Shown piece after piece: positions 1-6,799 of a DNA stretch of 16,788 nt; position 1 is the first letter of the stretch, and every line of letters begins with the position of its first letter. The stretch covers positions 1-16,788 of the forward strand of contig NZ_JZWV01000249.1 of the NCBI RefSeq assembly GCF_000966975.1, given 5' to 3'. The notes under the pieces were generated by a model. That model was not told the origin of the DNA and did no database searches. It was given only the letters and a program-made list of their open reading frames with translations. A program made the position numbers and the translations under genes. Source of the DNA: Streptomyces katrae (GTDB taxonomy: Bacteria > Actinomycetota > Actinomycetes > Streptomycetales > Streptomycetaceae).

Positions 1-87
1 GGCGGGCCGGTTTCGGCGGCGGCCCTCGTCCCGCCCGCCCCGGGCACCCGGCTGGCCCCGACCTCCGGTCCGGTCTTCGGCTTCTGA
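1..87 (+). CDS. C-terminal end of an unidentified protein (partial)
   Basis: An open frame enters from the left edge in frame 1 and stops at TGA 85-87. The 28 visible residues are rich in Ala, Pro and Gly and end in GPVFGF. Third codon positions are almost all G or C, as in real genes of this window. A perfect 11-bp hairpin begins just before the stop codon and overlaps it, which supports a real gene end here. The fragment is too short and too low in complexity to assign a family. It could also be a chance open frame in GC-rich DNA. The rest of the protein lies outside the window. Confidence 0.45.
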   Translation, partial: GGPVSAAALVPPAPGTRLAPTSGPVFGF

Positions 88-96
88 CCGGACCGG
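65..96 (+). terminator. Hairpin terminator at the end of the left-edge gene
   Basis: CCGGTCCGGTC (65-75) and GACCGGACCGG (86-96) form a perfect 11-bp stem around a 10-nt loop that contains TTCGGC. No U-tract follows, which is common for actinomycete terminators. The stem overlaps the TGA at 85-87. Confidence 0.6.
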
Positions 97-270
97 GACG
101 GTGCCGCCGCCCCCCCCACACACACACGGCGGTACTTCCCGCACCACGGAACCACCCGCACCAAGGCACCACCCGTACCACAGCGAGACGACCACCCTCC
201 TTCGCCGCGTGACCGCGCGCCGGTCACCCGGCGGTGCGGGGCGCGCGGCCTCTCCCCGTTGGAGTTCCAC

Positions 271-1611
271 GTGTCCCTGCGCGTCGCCATGCTCAGTGTC
301 CACACCTCACCGCTGCACCAGCCCGGCACCGGGGACGCGGGCGGCATGAACGTCTACATGGTCCAGCTCTCCCGCGCCCTCGCCGAACAGGGCGTCGAGG
401 TGGACCTGTTCACCCGGTGCCGGGGCGAGGAGCACCCGGACCCGGCCGGCCTGGGCCCCGGGGTCCGGGTGCGGCACCTGGAGGCCGGACCGCGCGCGCC
501 GCTGCCCAAGGAGGACATGCCCGCCCTGGTGGTGCCGTTCTCGCTGGCGCTGTTGAAGGAGGAACGGCGCTACGACCTGGTGCACTCGCACTACTGGCTC
601 TCCGGGCAGGCCGGCCGCATCGCGGCGGCGGGCTGGCGGATCCCGTTCGTGCACACCGCCCACACCCTGGCCCGGGTCAAGAACGCCGCCCTCGCAGAGG
701 GCGACGCCCCCGAGCCGGAGCTGCGGATCCGCGGCGAGCACCAGGTCGTCGGCTCCGCCGACCGGCTGATCGCCAACACCGGCGACGAGGCCCGGGCGCT
801 GTGCGAGCTGTACGGGGCCGACGCGCGCCGCACGCGGATCGTCCGGCCGGGCGTGGACCTGGCCACCTTCGGCCCCGGCCGGGGGAGGGCGGCGGCGCGG
901 GCCCGGCTGGGGCTGCCGGCCGACGCGTTCATCCCCCTGTACGCGGGCCGCATCCAGCCCCTCAAGGGGCCCGACGTGATGGTCCGCGCGGTCGCCGCAC
1001 TTCTGGAGCGGGCCCCGCACCTGCGCGGGCGGACCCTCGTCCCGGTGGTGGGCGGCAACTCGGGCGCCGGACCGCGCGGCGAGGCCTGGGAACTCGCCCG
1101 GGAGCTGGGGGTCTCGGAGGTGCTGCGGCACCACCCGCCCGTACCGCAGCGGGAGCTGGCGCTGTGGTACCGGGCGGCGGACGTGCTGATGGTGCCCTCG
1201 CGCAGCGAGTCCTTCGGGCTGGTCGCGCTGGAGGCGCAGGCGTGCGGGACCCCGGTGCTGGCCTCCGCGGTGGGCGGGCTGCCGACCGCGGTACGGGACG
1301 GGGTGACGGGCGTGCTCGTCCCCGGCAACGATCCGGCGGAGTACGCCCGGAGACTGCTGTGGTTCGCCGAACACCCCGGGGAGGCCGAGGTGATGGGCCG
1401 GGCGGCCGTCTCCCACGCCCGGAACATGAGCTGGCGCGGCGCGGCCGCCCGGACCCTGGAGGTCTACCGGGACGTACTGCGCGAGGAGGGCGCGCGACCG
1501 GGCCCGGACATGAGTGAGGCAGGAGCGGCGGCACGCTCCTGCCTCGCCGACACCTCTCCCCTGGAGGGCCGAGAAGGCCGGAATTCCACCCTAGCAGCAC
1601 TTTTGAGCTGA
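271..1611 (+). CDS. mshA: MshA-type glycosyltransferase (D-inositol-3-phosphate glycosyltransferase family, GT4)
   Basis: By family, this enzyme transfers GlcNAc from UDP-GlcNAc to 1D-myo-inositol 3-phosphate, the first step of mycothiol synthesis in the cytoplasm. GTG 271 is the preferred start because GGAG (261-264) lies six bases upstream; TTG 259 would remove that site. The N-terminal half has HTSPLHQPGTGDAGGMNVYM and AHTLARVKNAAL, both typical of MshA. The C-terminal half has GRIQPLKGPDV and the nucleotide-sugar stretch SESFGLVALEAQACGTPV. Length is 446 aa, normal for the family. The last ~35 residues are odd: they run through a perfect 12-bp hairpin (1516-1545) and resemble no family tail I know. 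The usual actinobacterial mshA neighbour, a phosphoglycerate mutase gene, is not seen downstream, so a paralogue acting on another acceptor is possible. The 183-bp upstream gap holds a short CA run (about 111-127) and no clear promoter. Confidence 0.85.
   Translation: MSLRVAMLSVHTSPLHQPGTGDAGGMNVYMVQLSRALAEQGVEVDLFTRCRGEEHPDPAGLGPGVRVRHLEAGPRAPLPKEDMPALVVPFSLALLKEERRYDLVHSHYWLSGQAGRIAAAGWRIPFVHTAHTLARVKNAALAEGDAPEPELRIRGEHQVVGSADRLIANTGDEARALCELYGADARRTRIVRPGVDLATFGPGRGRAAARARLGLPADAFIPLYAGRIQPLKGPDVMVRAVAALLERAPHLRGRTLVPVVGGNSGAGPRGEAWELARELGVSEVLRHHPPVPQRELALWYRAADVLMVPSRSESFGLVALEAQACGTPVLASAVGGLPTAVRDGVTGVLVPGNDPAEYARRLLWFAEHPGEAEVMGRAAVSHARNMSWRGAAARTLEVYRDVLREEGARPGPDMSEAGAAARSCLADTSPLEGREGRNSTLAALLS
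1516..1545 (+). terminator. Terminator-like hairpin inside the 3' end of the glycosyltransferase frame
   Basis: GAGGCAGGAGCG (1516-1527) pairs perfectly with CGCTCCTGCCTC (1534-1545) around a 6-nt loop. The mshA frame reads through it for another 66 bases. TGA codons in the two other frames at 1511-1513 and 1515-1517 sit exactly where a gene end would be expected. Confidence 0.5.
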
Positions 1612-1618
1612 CCAAAGA

Positions 1619-1630
1619 TACGCAAGCGTA
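1619..1630. promoter_or_regulatory. Small inverted repeat upstream of the tiny peptide gene
   Basis: TACGC-AA-GCGTA is a perfect 5-bp inverted repeat just after the mshA stop. It lies in an AT-richer stretch that continues to the peptide gene (nearby TTCATGAA is also palindromic). Position and symmetry suggest an operator, but no binding protein is shown. A weak -10-like TATAGG lies at 1670-1675 without a good -35. Confidence 0.25.
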
Positions 1631-1785
1631 ACATCTTCATGAACTCCTTCAGATCCGCCTCAGGTGCGCTATAGGGAACTGGCCCGCCCCCGGAATCCGT
1701 ACGACAATAGAGAGGTCTTCGCAGGAATACCGGCGGCACGGATCCGCGGAGACCGAATCGATGTTTCGCAATTCCTGGAGGAATC

Positions 1786-1857
1786 ATGTCCGCTGCGCAC
1801 ACCGTCACCGTCCGCCCGCTCTGTACGATCCGCAACAACGGCAACGGCTGGGACTGA
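1786..1857 (+). CDS. Free-standing 23-residue peptide gene, function unknown
   Basis: ATG 1786 is preceded by GGAGGA (1777-1782), and the frame stops at TGA 1855-1857. The peptide starts MSAAHT and ends PLCTIRNNGNGWD. It has one Cys, one Trp, an Asn/Gly-rich C-terminus and no signal peptide or membrane helix. A strong intrinsic terminator begins 26 bases after the stop, and no + strand gene follows before 9928. It is therefore not the leader of a downstream gene, and it lacks the repeated codons of an attenuator. It converges on a LuxR-type regulator. Possible roles are a signalling peptide for that regulator, a precursor of a modified peptide (no obvious modifying enzyme adjoins it), or a chance frame inside a small RNA. 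I recognise no family. The ribosome site, terminator and isolated position support a real unit; the function is open. Confidence 0.55.
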   Translation: MSAAHTVTVRPLCTIRNNGNGWD

Positions 1858-1883
1858 ACAACCGTTCAGAGCAGCGGATCCTG

Positions 1884-1920
1884 CCCCGCGATCGCCCGTC
1901 CGGGCGGTCGCGGGGTTTTT
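1884..1920 (+). terminator. Intrinsic terminator of the tiny peptide gene
   Basis: CCCCGCGATCGCCCG (1884-1898) pairs with CGGGCGGTCGCGGGG (1901-1915) over 15 bp with one T-G wobble. TTTTT (1916-1920) follows. This is the only hairpin with a U-tract that I found in the window. It works for the + strand only, because there is no T-run on the other side. Confidence 0.85.
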
Positions 1921-1969
1921 CGTTGCGCAATTCCGGCCCCTCGCCGGACCCTGATGAATGGCCCCTGAA

Positions 1970-2883
1970 TCAATCCAGCCAGCCGAGCCGTTGTGCGCGC
2001 ACTCCGGCTTCGAAACGGCTGGACGCCCCCATTTCCTGCATCAGCTCGGAAAGCATGCGGCTCACCGTCCGCAGGGAAACTCCCAGGGTCCGGGCGACCT
2101 TTTCGTCCTTCATTCCCGATGCCAGCATTTTCAGCGCGGCCCGCTGCTGTTCGGTCAGTCCGTCGCCGCCGAGTTCCGGCGCCACGTCGTCGCCATAGGG
2201 CGTCGCCGCGTGCCAACAGTGCTCGTACAGCGCCAGATAGGAGCGGACGAGCGCCGGCCCGCGGGCGAGGATCGCACCCGCCGACCGGTCCTCGGGGTGC
2301 ACGGGCAGGACGGCGAACTGCTGGTCCGCGATGATCATGTTCATCGGGACGGCGGGGGAGAGCCGGATCTCCACCCCCGCCTCGACCCGGCGCCGGAGCA
2401 TCTCCACCGCCTCGGGCGAGGTGGTGATCCGCTGGTGGTAGATGGCGCGGATGCGCACCCCGTTGTCGATCTGCCGGCGGTCCCGGCTGAGCACCCGGTC
2501 CGCGACCTCCCGTACCAGGGCGGTCACGTGCATGGACGTCAGGTCGTGGCGGATGACGTCGGTGATGTCCTCCAGCACCTGCTGGATCCGCCCGTAGTCG
2601 TGGAGGATCTCCACCTCGACCTCGGAACCGCTCAGCGCACCGGGCCGCAGGAACCTTCCGACCAGCGTCTCCAGCGCACTGTACGCGCGGTCCGACTCGT
2701 CCAGGTGCTCGCGCAGCCGCTCCCGCTCGCGCTGCAGCATCCGCAGCAGGGCGATCTCGGGATCGACGGCAGCTCCTCGAAGGCGTCATTGAGGTTGGAC
2801 ACCCCGCGCAGGCGCAGCTCCTGATAGAGGGCCAGCACCTTGTCGGCCGACTGGATGCCGTCCCTGCCATCGCCCGTTGCCAT
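1970..2883 (-). pseudogene. LuxR-type transcriptional regulator with an apparent single-base frameshift
   Basis: The gene starts at ATG 2883, with GAGGGGG about 10 bases upstream. The first ~39 residues include SADKVLALYQELRLRGVSNL. Near 2760-2768 the frame changes: the N-terminal frame turns into Cys-rich nonsense, while another frame continues sensibly from DPEIALLRMLQRER to the stop at 1970. Restoring one base would give about 304 residues. The middle part looks like the sensor region of actinobacterial TrmB/PLD-like regulators (for example ITTSPEAVEMLRRRVEAGVE), with no catalytic HKD motif. The C-terminus is a LuxR/GerE helix-turn-helix: LTEQQRAALKMLASGMKD followed by LGVSLRTVSRMLSELM. 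It converges on the tiny peptide gene. Either the gene is recently broken or the sequence has a one-base error. If the frameshift is real, ATG 2740 within the second frame could still yield a 256-aa product with the DNA-binding domain. Confidence 0.75.
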
Positions 2884-2924
2884 CGCGAAGCGACCCCCTC
2901 GTCTTACGAATCGACAGTCACACT

Positions 2925-2938
2925 TTGGCACATGCCAA
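2925..2938. promoter_or_regulatory. Perfect palindromic operator candidate upstream of the LuxR-type gene
   Basis: TTGGCA-CA-TGCCAA is a 6+2+6 inverted repeat, 42 bases upstream of ATG 2883. Its place in the promoter region suggests a regulator-binding site, perhaps autoregulatory. No convincing -35/-10 pair could be fixed around it. Confidence 0.35.
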
Positions 2939-3035
2939 TGCGGGACCCACCGTCCCCCCGTTTCGGATGTGACGGGGGTCACTCGACGTCTCTGAGGTGC
3001 GGGCCTGCACCACCGGCCGGCCCGGAACGGCCGAA

Positions 3036-3072
3036 GCGCCCGACTCCCCGACGAGGAAGGGGAGGCGGGCGC
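3036..3072 (-). terminator. Terminator downstream of the FurA-like gene
   Basis: GCGCCCG (3036-3042) plus CTCCCC (3044-3049) pair with GGGGAG (3059-3064) plus CGGGCGC (3066-3072). This makes a 13-bp stem with one A/G mismatch. It lies 14 bases beyond the minus-strand stop at 3086. Confidence 0.6.
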
Positions 3073-3085
3073 GAAGAGTGCGGGG

Positions 3086-3556
3086 TCAGTCCCGCGGGGT
3101 GCTCAGGCAGTCGGGGCACAGCCCCTTGAAGACGACCTCCGCGGCCCCCTCCATCCGCCAGGCGGGGAGCGCGCCGCGGGGCGGCCGCGGCACTTCGGCT
3201 TCGACGTTGTCCACCCGGCCGCAGCCCACGCACAGCGCGTGCTGGTGCGGCGGACCGGAGATCTCGAAGACCGCGGGCAGACCGGGGCGGTCGAACTTCG
3301 CCGCCAGGCCCGTCTCCAGGAAGTGCCGCAGCATCTCGTACACGGCCTGGCTGGTGAGGGTCCCGAGCCGCTCGCGGGCGGCGGCCGTGATGGACTCGAC
3401 GTCCATGTGACCGCCCGCCGCCAGGACCTGGAGCACTTCCAGGCGCGGCCCGGTGACCCGCAGTCCCACGTCGCGGAGGCGCTGAATCACTGCCTCGCGG
3501 CCGGTCGACTCCTCCACGACAGCCATCACTGCGCCACCATCCGCCATCTGGTCCAC
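3086..3556 (-). CDS. Fur-family metal/peroxide-responsive repressor, FurA-like
   Basis: This is a cytoplasmic Fur-family DNA-binding regulator of 156 aa, the usual length. The winged-helix half has GLRVTGPRLEVLQVLAAGGH and TSQAVYEMLRHFLETGLAAK, the recognition helix region. The dimerisation half has HQHALCVGCG, supplying His ligands and the first CxxC, and ends with GLCPDC, the second CxxC of the structural zinc site. DVESI and TSQAVYEM resemble streptomycete FurA, which controls a catalase-peroxidase, more than Zur or Nur; that subtype call is tentative. Here katG is 8 kb away and has a different Fur-like gene beside it. GTG 3556 is chosen because AAAGG lies five bases upstream; ATG 3526 is a later alternative. 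The gap to the methyltransferase upstream is 76 bases, so co-transcription is possible. Confidence 0.85.
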   Translation of the reverse strand: MDQMADGGAVMAVVEESTGREAVIQRLRDVGLRVTGPRLEVLQVLAAGGHMDVESITAAARERLGTLTSQAVYEMLRHFLETGLAAKFDRPGLPAVFEISGPPHQHALCVGCGRVDNVEAEVPRPPRGALPAWRMEGAAEVVFKGLCPDCLSTPRD

Positions 3557-3632
3557 TCAAACCTTTGGGGGCATCGTACCTCTTGCGAGTCCTTCTCGAG
3601 CGGGAGGAACGGAAAGGGGCGGGGGAGGGCCG

Positions 3633-4538
3633 TCAGCCCGCCGTCCGGCACACGAGCAGGACGCTCTCGGTCCGCCCGTCCAGCCGGTGGGTGCGGCGCC
3701 GTTCCACCCGCAGGCCCGCCGCCTCCAGCTCGGCGCGCAGGCCCTCCGCATCGATGATCCACTTCTCGGTGCTGCGCACCACCCGCTCGGTGCGCACCTT
3801 GCCCGTGCGCACCGAGTGATAGGTGATCCGCTCGCTCATCGCGTCCAGGTCGAAGACCTGCCGGGCGACGGTCCACTCCTCGACCCCGTCGAACCGGGGC
3901 ACTTGGAAGGCCCAGGTGCGCCGGGGCTCCTCGGACAGCCCGCGCAGTCCGTGCGCGGTGAAGTCGAGGGCCAGGGCGCCGCCCGGCTCCAGGCGCCCGG
4001 CGATCTCCCGCAGCAGCCCGGGGCGGGCGTGCGGCGGCACGGCCGAGACCATCGTCCCGGCCAGCAGGGCCAGCCGGTACCTGCCCCGCAGCCGCAGCTC
4101 CGCCAGATCGGCCCGGGTGGTGACCAGCAGCCGGGAGACCTGCGGGCCGATCCGCCGGCCCCAGGCCCGCAGCCGCTCCAGGCTGGCCGCGTCCCGGTCC
4201 ACCGCCTCCACGTGGAAACCCTGCCGGGCGAACGGGACGGCCAGGCGCCCGGCCCCGCAGCCCAGGTCCAGGACCGGGCCGCCGCAGCGGCGCGCGAGGC
4301 CCAGGTAGCGGACGATGTCCGCGCTGTGCGGGCCCAGCAGGGCGTCGTGCAGCCAGGAGGTGTCCTCGTCCGCCGGAGCGGCCGACTCCAGGCCGGGCAG
4401 GCAGTCCGCCGGGAGCAGCACGGCCCCGCCCGCGTGCGCGGGGAACCGGGAGGCCTCCGGTGCGGGCGGCGGGACCGGTGCGAACGCGGCGGGCACGACC
4501 GGCATGACGGGCAGGGAAGTGCCGCTCGGTGTGTGCAT
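3633..4538 (-). CDS. Class I SAM-dependent methyltransferase, substrate unknown
   Basis: A soluble methyltransferase of 301 aa. ATG 4538 is preceded by GGAGGAGCG, a strong ribosome site. The first ~45 residues are Pro/Ala-rich and probably disordered. The Rossmann core then begins: motif I is VLDLGCGAGRLAVPFA (from about residue 89), followed by the acidic VEAVDRD and RLEPGGALALDF, the strand-4/5 region. After the core is a beta-rich segment with ERITYHSVRTGKVRTERVV and KWIIDAEGLRAELEAAGL. This segment is reminiscent of methyltransferases acting on small molecules or modified peptides, but no substrate can be read from it. The neighbours, a Fur-type regulator downstream and a GNAT enzyme upstream, do not define a pathway. 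Family assignment is secure; function is open. Confidence 0.85.
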   Translation of the reverse strand: MHTPSGTSLPVMPVVPAAFAPVPPPAPEASRFPAHAGGAVLLPADCLPGLESAAPADEDTSWLHDALLGPHSADIVRYLGLARRCGGPVLDLGCGAGRLAVPFARQGFHVEAVDRDAASLERLRAWGRRIGPQVSRLLVTTRADLAELRLRGRYRLALLAGTMVSAVPPHARPGLLREIAGRLEPGGALALDFTAHGLRGLSEEPRRTWAFQVPRFDGVEEWTVARQVFDLDAMSERITYHSVRTGKVRTERVVRSTEKWIIDAEGLRAELEAAGLRVERRRTHRLDGRTESVLLVCRTAG

Positions 4539-4688
4539 CGCTCCTCCAGGGGCTCGCTCGGTCCAGCCGTCCGGGGCGGGGCTCCCGTGCCGCCGGGACC
4601 GCGCCGCTGAGGAAATCCTGTCCCGCGGACGGCTGCCGGTGCCAGCGTTGAGGGCTGCGTGAACACGCGATGGCGTGGATCTGCCACG

Positions 4689-4706
4689 GCCCCGCGCAGG
4701 CGGGGC
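4689..4706 (-). terminator. Short terminator hairpin after the GNAT gene
   Basis: GCCCCG (4689-4694) and CGGGGC (4701-4706) form a 6-bp stem with a 6-nt loop, 7 bases past the minus-strand stop. It is weak. The rest of the 175-bp gap up to the methyltransferase start shows nothing clear. Confidence 0.4.
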
Positions 4707-4713
4707 GCAGGTG

Positions 4714-5193
4714 TCAGAGCGCGCGGCCGAGCCGGACCGGGGTGAGGGCGGTGAACCCGTGGCGGGCGAAGAACGACAGGGCCGGGGTCGATTCGGCGGG
4801 GAGGGTGATCCGCTGGGACACCGCGCCGTGCGTCCGCATCCGCTCGCCGGCGGCCGCCAGCAGGGCCGAACCGACCCCCTGCCGGCGGCGGCCCGGGGTG
4901 GTGCACAGGGCGTAGAGCTCCCCCTCGGAGGTGACCGGGACCCCGCCCGACACCGCTCCGACGACGGTCCCGTCCGCGTCGGTGGCGACCAGCCAGCCGA
5001 GCCAGGCGGGCGCACCGCCGGGAATTCCAATTTCCGCGCGAATGCGCGGGAGCGAGCAATGGTCGGACAGCAGCCGGCCGACGCGCATTTCGCCGAGGAG
5101 GCTGTCGTAGTCCTCGCGTATGGCCGCGGCGAGGAGCCGGGAAATCGCCGCGGCGTCCCCCGGAACTGCCATCCGCACGTCAGCCAGCAGCAT
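4714..5193 (-). CDS. GNAT-family N-acetyltransferase
   Basis: A cytoplasmic acetyl-CoA-dependent transferase of 159 aa, the usual length of a single GNAT domain. The start is ATG 5193, with GGTGGGGGA just upstream. The N-terminal VRMAVPGDAAAISRLLAAAI is the typical first strand and helix. GELYALCTTPGRRRQGVGSALLAAA holds the beta-4 strand and the motif A pyrophosphate loop (R-R-x-G-V-G) that binds CoA. SFFARHGFTAL is the C-terminal motif B. The substrate cannot be told; relatives acetylate amines, peptides, antibiotics or tRNA-linked groups. It is transcribed away from the M56/BlaI pair in the same direction and has a 130-bp upstream region containing a long-spaced inverted repeat. Confidence 0.88.
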   Translation of the reverse strand: MLLADVRMAVPGDAAAISRLLAAAIREDYDSLLGEMRVGRLLSDHCSLPRIRAEIGIPGGAPAWLGWLVATDADGTVVGAVSGGVPVTSEGELYALCTTPGRRRQGVGSALLAAAGERMRTHGAVSQRITLPAESTPALSFFARHGFTALTPVRLGRAL

Positions 5194-5249
5194 CTATCCC
5201 CCACCTCTCACAGCACCGGTCCTGAGCCCGCACGGGCCCACAATAGCGG

Positions 5250-5291
5250 CCAATTCGAGTGGTGGGGGTCGGGCGCAAATCTACGAATTGG
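5250..5291. repeat. Inverted repeat in the gap between the M56 and GNAT genes
   Basis: CCAATTCG (5250-5257) and CGAATTGG (5284-5291) are perfect 8-bp inverted arms separated by 26 bases. They lie in a notably AT-richer 130-bp intergenic stretch. They could be paired regulator half-sites for the GNAT promoter or part of a terminator for the M56 gene. Confidence 0.4.
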
Positions 5292-5323
5292 CTTAGTAAA
5301 TAGCCGGGTTGGGTGACCGCCTA

Positions 5324-6240
5324 TCAACTGGTCCAGCAACAGAGCGCGATCAGCGGGAGGATGGCGGACGCCGCGGCGGCCACCGCGAAGAGCCCGCGCA
5401 GCACCGGAAGCCCCGCCCGGCGCGGTCCCAGGATGCGCCGCATCCGCACCGCCGCCGACGGGCCACCCGCCGCGAACGCCTTGTGCGGCGCGTGCCCGGT
5501 CGCCAGCGCGTACAGGGCCGTCGCCAGCGCATCGCTCGAACAGCCGCGCAGCGCCCGGTCGTCGGCGGCCATCTCCAGCAGCAGCGGCACAGCGGCACCG
5601 TCCGCCCGCCGATCCGGGCCAGCGGCAGCCGCCGGAACACCGACGCGTACGCTCCGGCGGCCGCCACCATCAGATGGTGACGGCCGCCGATGTGCGCCCG
5701 CTCGTGCGCGAGCGCGGCGGCCAGCTCCTGCTCCGACAGCACCTCCAGGGCCCCGGTCGAGACCACCACCCGGCGCGAACGCCCCGGCAGGCAGTACACC
5801 GCCGGGCGCGGGTCCTCCAGTACCGTCACCCCCAGCCGCCGGTCGTACCGGCCCACCAGCCGCAGCAGTTCCGCGTGCCGGGTACGGGCCCGGCGCGCCC
5901 GCGCCAGCTCCCGTACGAAACCGGTACCGGGCACCGCCAGCACCGCGAGCGCCGCCAGCGCGGCCAGGGCCTCGCGCGGGGTCGCGTCGAGGACCCGGCC
6001 GGGGGAGGGCGGGTCCAGCGTGAGGGCCATGTCGACCAGCCGGTGACTGGTCTGCGCGGGCAGCAGCAGCTGGGCCGGAAGCATCGCCGTCGACGCCGCG
6101 AACAGGGCGCCGCACAGGATCCACACGGCCAGCCCCAGCCGGGGCGCCTGCTGCGCCCACACGGCGCGGACCAGCATCCAGGGCAGCACCAGCCCGGTGA
6201 CCAGGGCGAGCCCCAGCGGCGGCAGTACGTGATGGTTCAC
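5324..6240 (-). pseudogene. M56 (BlaR1-type) membrane metallopeptidase with an apparent frameshift
   Basis: M56 proteases are membrane zinc peptidases that, in BlaR1/MecR1 systems, trigger removal of a BlaI-type repressor. The start is GTG 6240, overlapping the blaI stop as GTGA. Hydrophobic segments lie at about residues 6-29, 35-62 and 91-107. The zinc motif HERAH is at about residues 179-183, in AAALAHERAHIGG. Near 5590-5620 the frame becomes implausible (Cys/Trp-rich). A second frame continues sensibly with AVPLLLEMAADDRALRG, then ALATALYALATGHAP, and ends with a hydrophobic tail before TGA 5324. Joined, the protein would have about 305 residues, normal for streptomycete M56 proteins. No beta-lactam-sensor domain is present. 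Either one base is wrong in the sequence or the last third of the protein is lost; the catalytic motif lies before the break. Confidence 0.75.
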
Positions 6241-6632
6241 AGGGCCTCGCCCCCCGCACCGGACGGGCGTTCCGAGCGGGCGGCCCGCAGGGCCTCGTCC
6301 AGCGCCTCCACGTCCTCGTGGGACATCCGCTCCACGAACCGCAGCAGCGTGGCCCGTCGGTCCTGGCTGTCGCCGAGCGCGTCCTGCATGAGCGCCGCGG
6401 TGTACTCCTCGCGGCTGCGCACCGCCTGGTACATCCAGGCCCGGCCGGACTTCTCGCGGGTCAGCCACCCCTTGCGGTACAGGATGTCCGCCACGGTCAT
6501 GACGGTGGTGTAGGCGACCTTGCGGCCGCGGTTGATGTCGTCGACGATCTCGCGGACGGAGGCGGGCCGTTCCCACTGCCACAACCGGTCCATGATCTCG
6601 GCTTCCAGCTCTCCCAGCCGGCGTACGCGCAT
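6237..6632 (-). CDS. BlaI/MecI/CopY-family transcriptional repressor
   Basis: A winged-helix repressor of 131 aa. ATG 6632 is chosen because GGGGAGGG lies about nine bases upstream; a longer frame upstream has no family similarity. The DNA-binding domain begins RRLGELEAEIMDRLWQ and contains VAYTTVMTVADILYRKGWL, the recognition-helix stretch typical of BlaI. EYTAALMQDALGD and the acidic C-terminal helix form the dimerisation part. No CopY-type CxC zinc/copper motif is seen, so despite the neighbouring copper operon it is more like BlaI than CopY. It overlaps the M56 gene by four bases, indicating translational coupling and a repressor/protease pair. Targets are unknown. The 167-bp gap to csoR contains the csoR terminator. 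Confidence 0.88.
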   Translation of the reverse strand: MRVRRLGELEAEIMDRLWQWERPASVREIVDDINRGRKVAYTTVMTVADILYRKGWLTREKSGRAWMYQAVRSREEYTAALMQDALGDSQDRRATLLRFVERMSHEDVEALDEALRAARSERPSGAGGEAL

Positions 6633-6743
6633 GTCTCGTCGCCCTCCCCTCGGCAGCGGCTCATCGTACGGGCCCCCATCCGGGCGGGGGCATACCCCGG
6701 CCCGGTACACGGGCGCCGGGCGCGCGGGCGCCGCGAACGCCGA

Positions 6744-6778
6744 GAGCCCCTCCACACGTCCTTCGTGTGGAGGGGCTC
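6744..6778 (-). terminator. Strong hairpin terminator of the copZ-copA-csoR operon
   Basis: GAGCCCCTCCACACG (6744-6758) and CGTGTGGAGGGGCTC (6764-6778) form a perfect 15-bp stem with loop TCCTT. It lies 21 bases past the csoR stop. There is no U-tract. Confidence 0.8.
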
Positions 6779-6799
6779 ACGGGCCCTGCGGCCGCCGGG

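Noticed and set aside
111..127. CA-rich simple repeat before the glycosyltransferase
   Set aside because: It is a short low-complexity run with no sign of regulatory or phase-variable function.
1648..1675. Promoter TTCAGA-16-TATAGG for the peptide gene
   Set aside because: The -35 match is only three of six bases and the distance to the ATG is long; kept as a weak remark, not a feature.
6237..6632. CopY identity for the BlaI-type repressor
   Set aside because: No CxC metal motifs are present, and it is coupled to an M56 protease as in BlaI systems.
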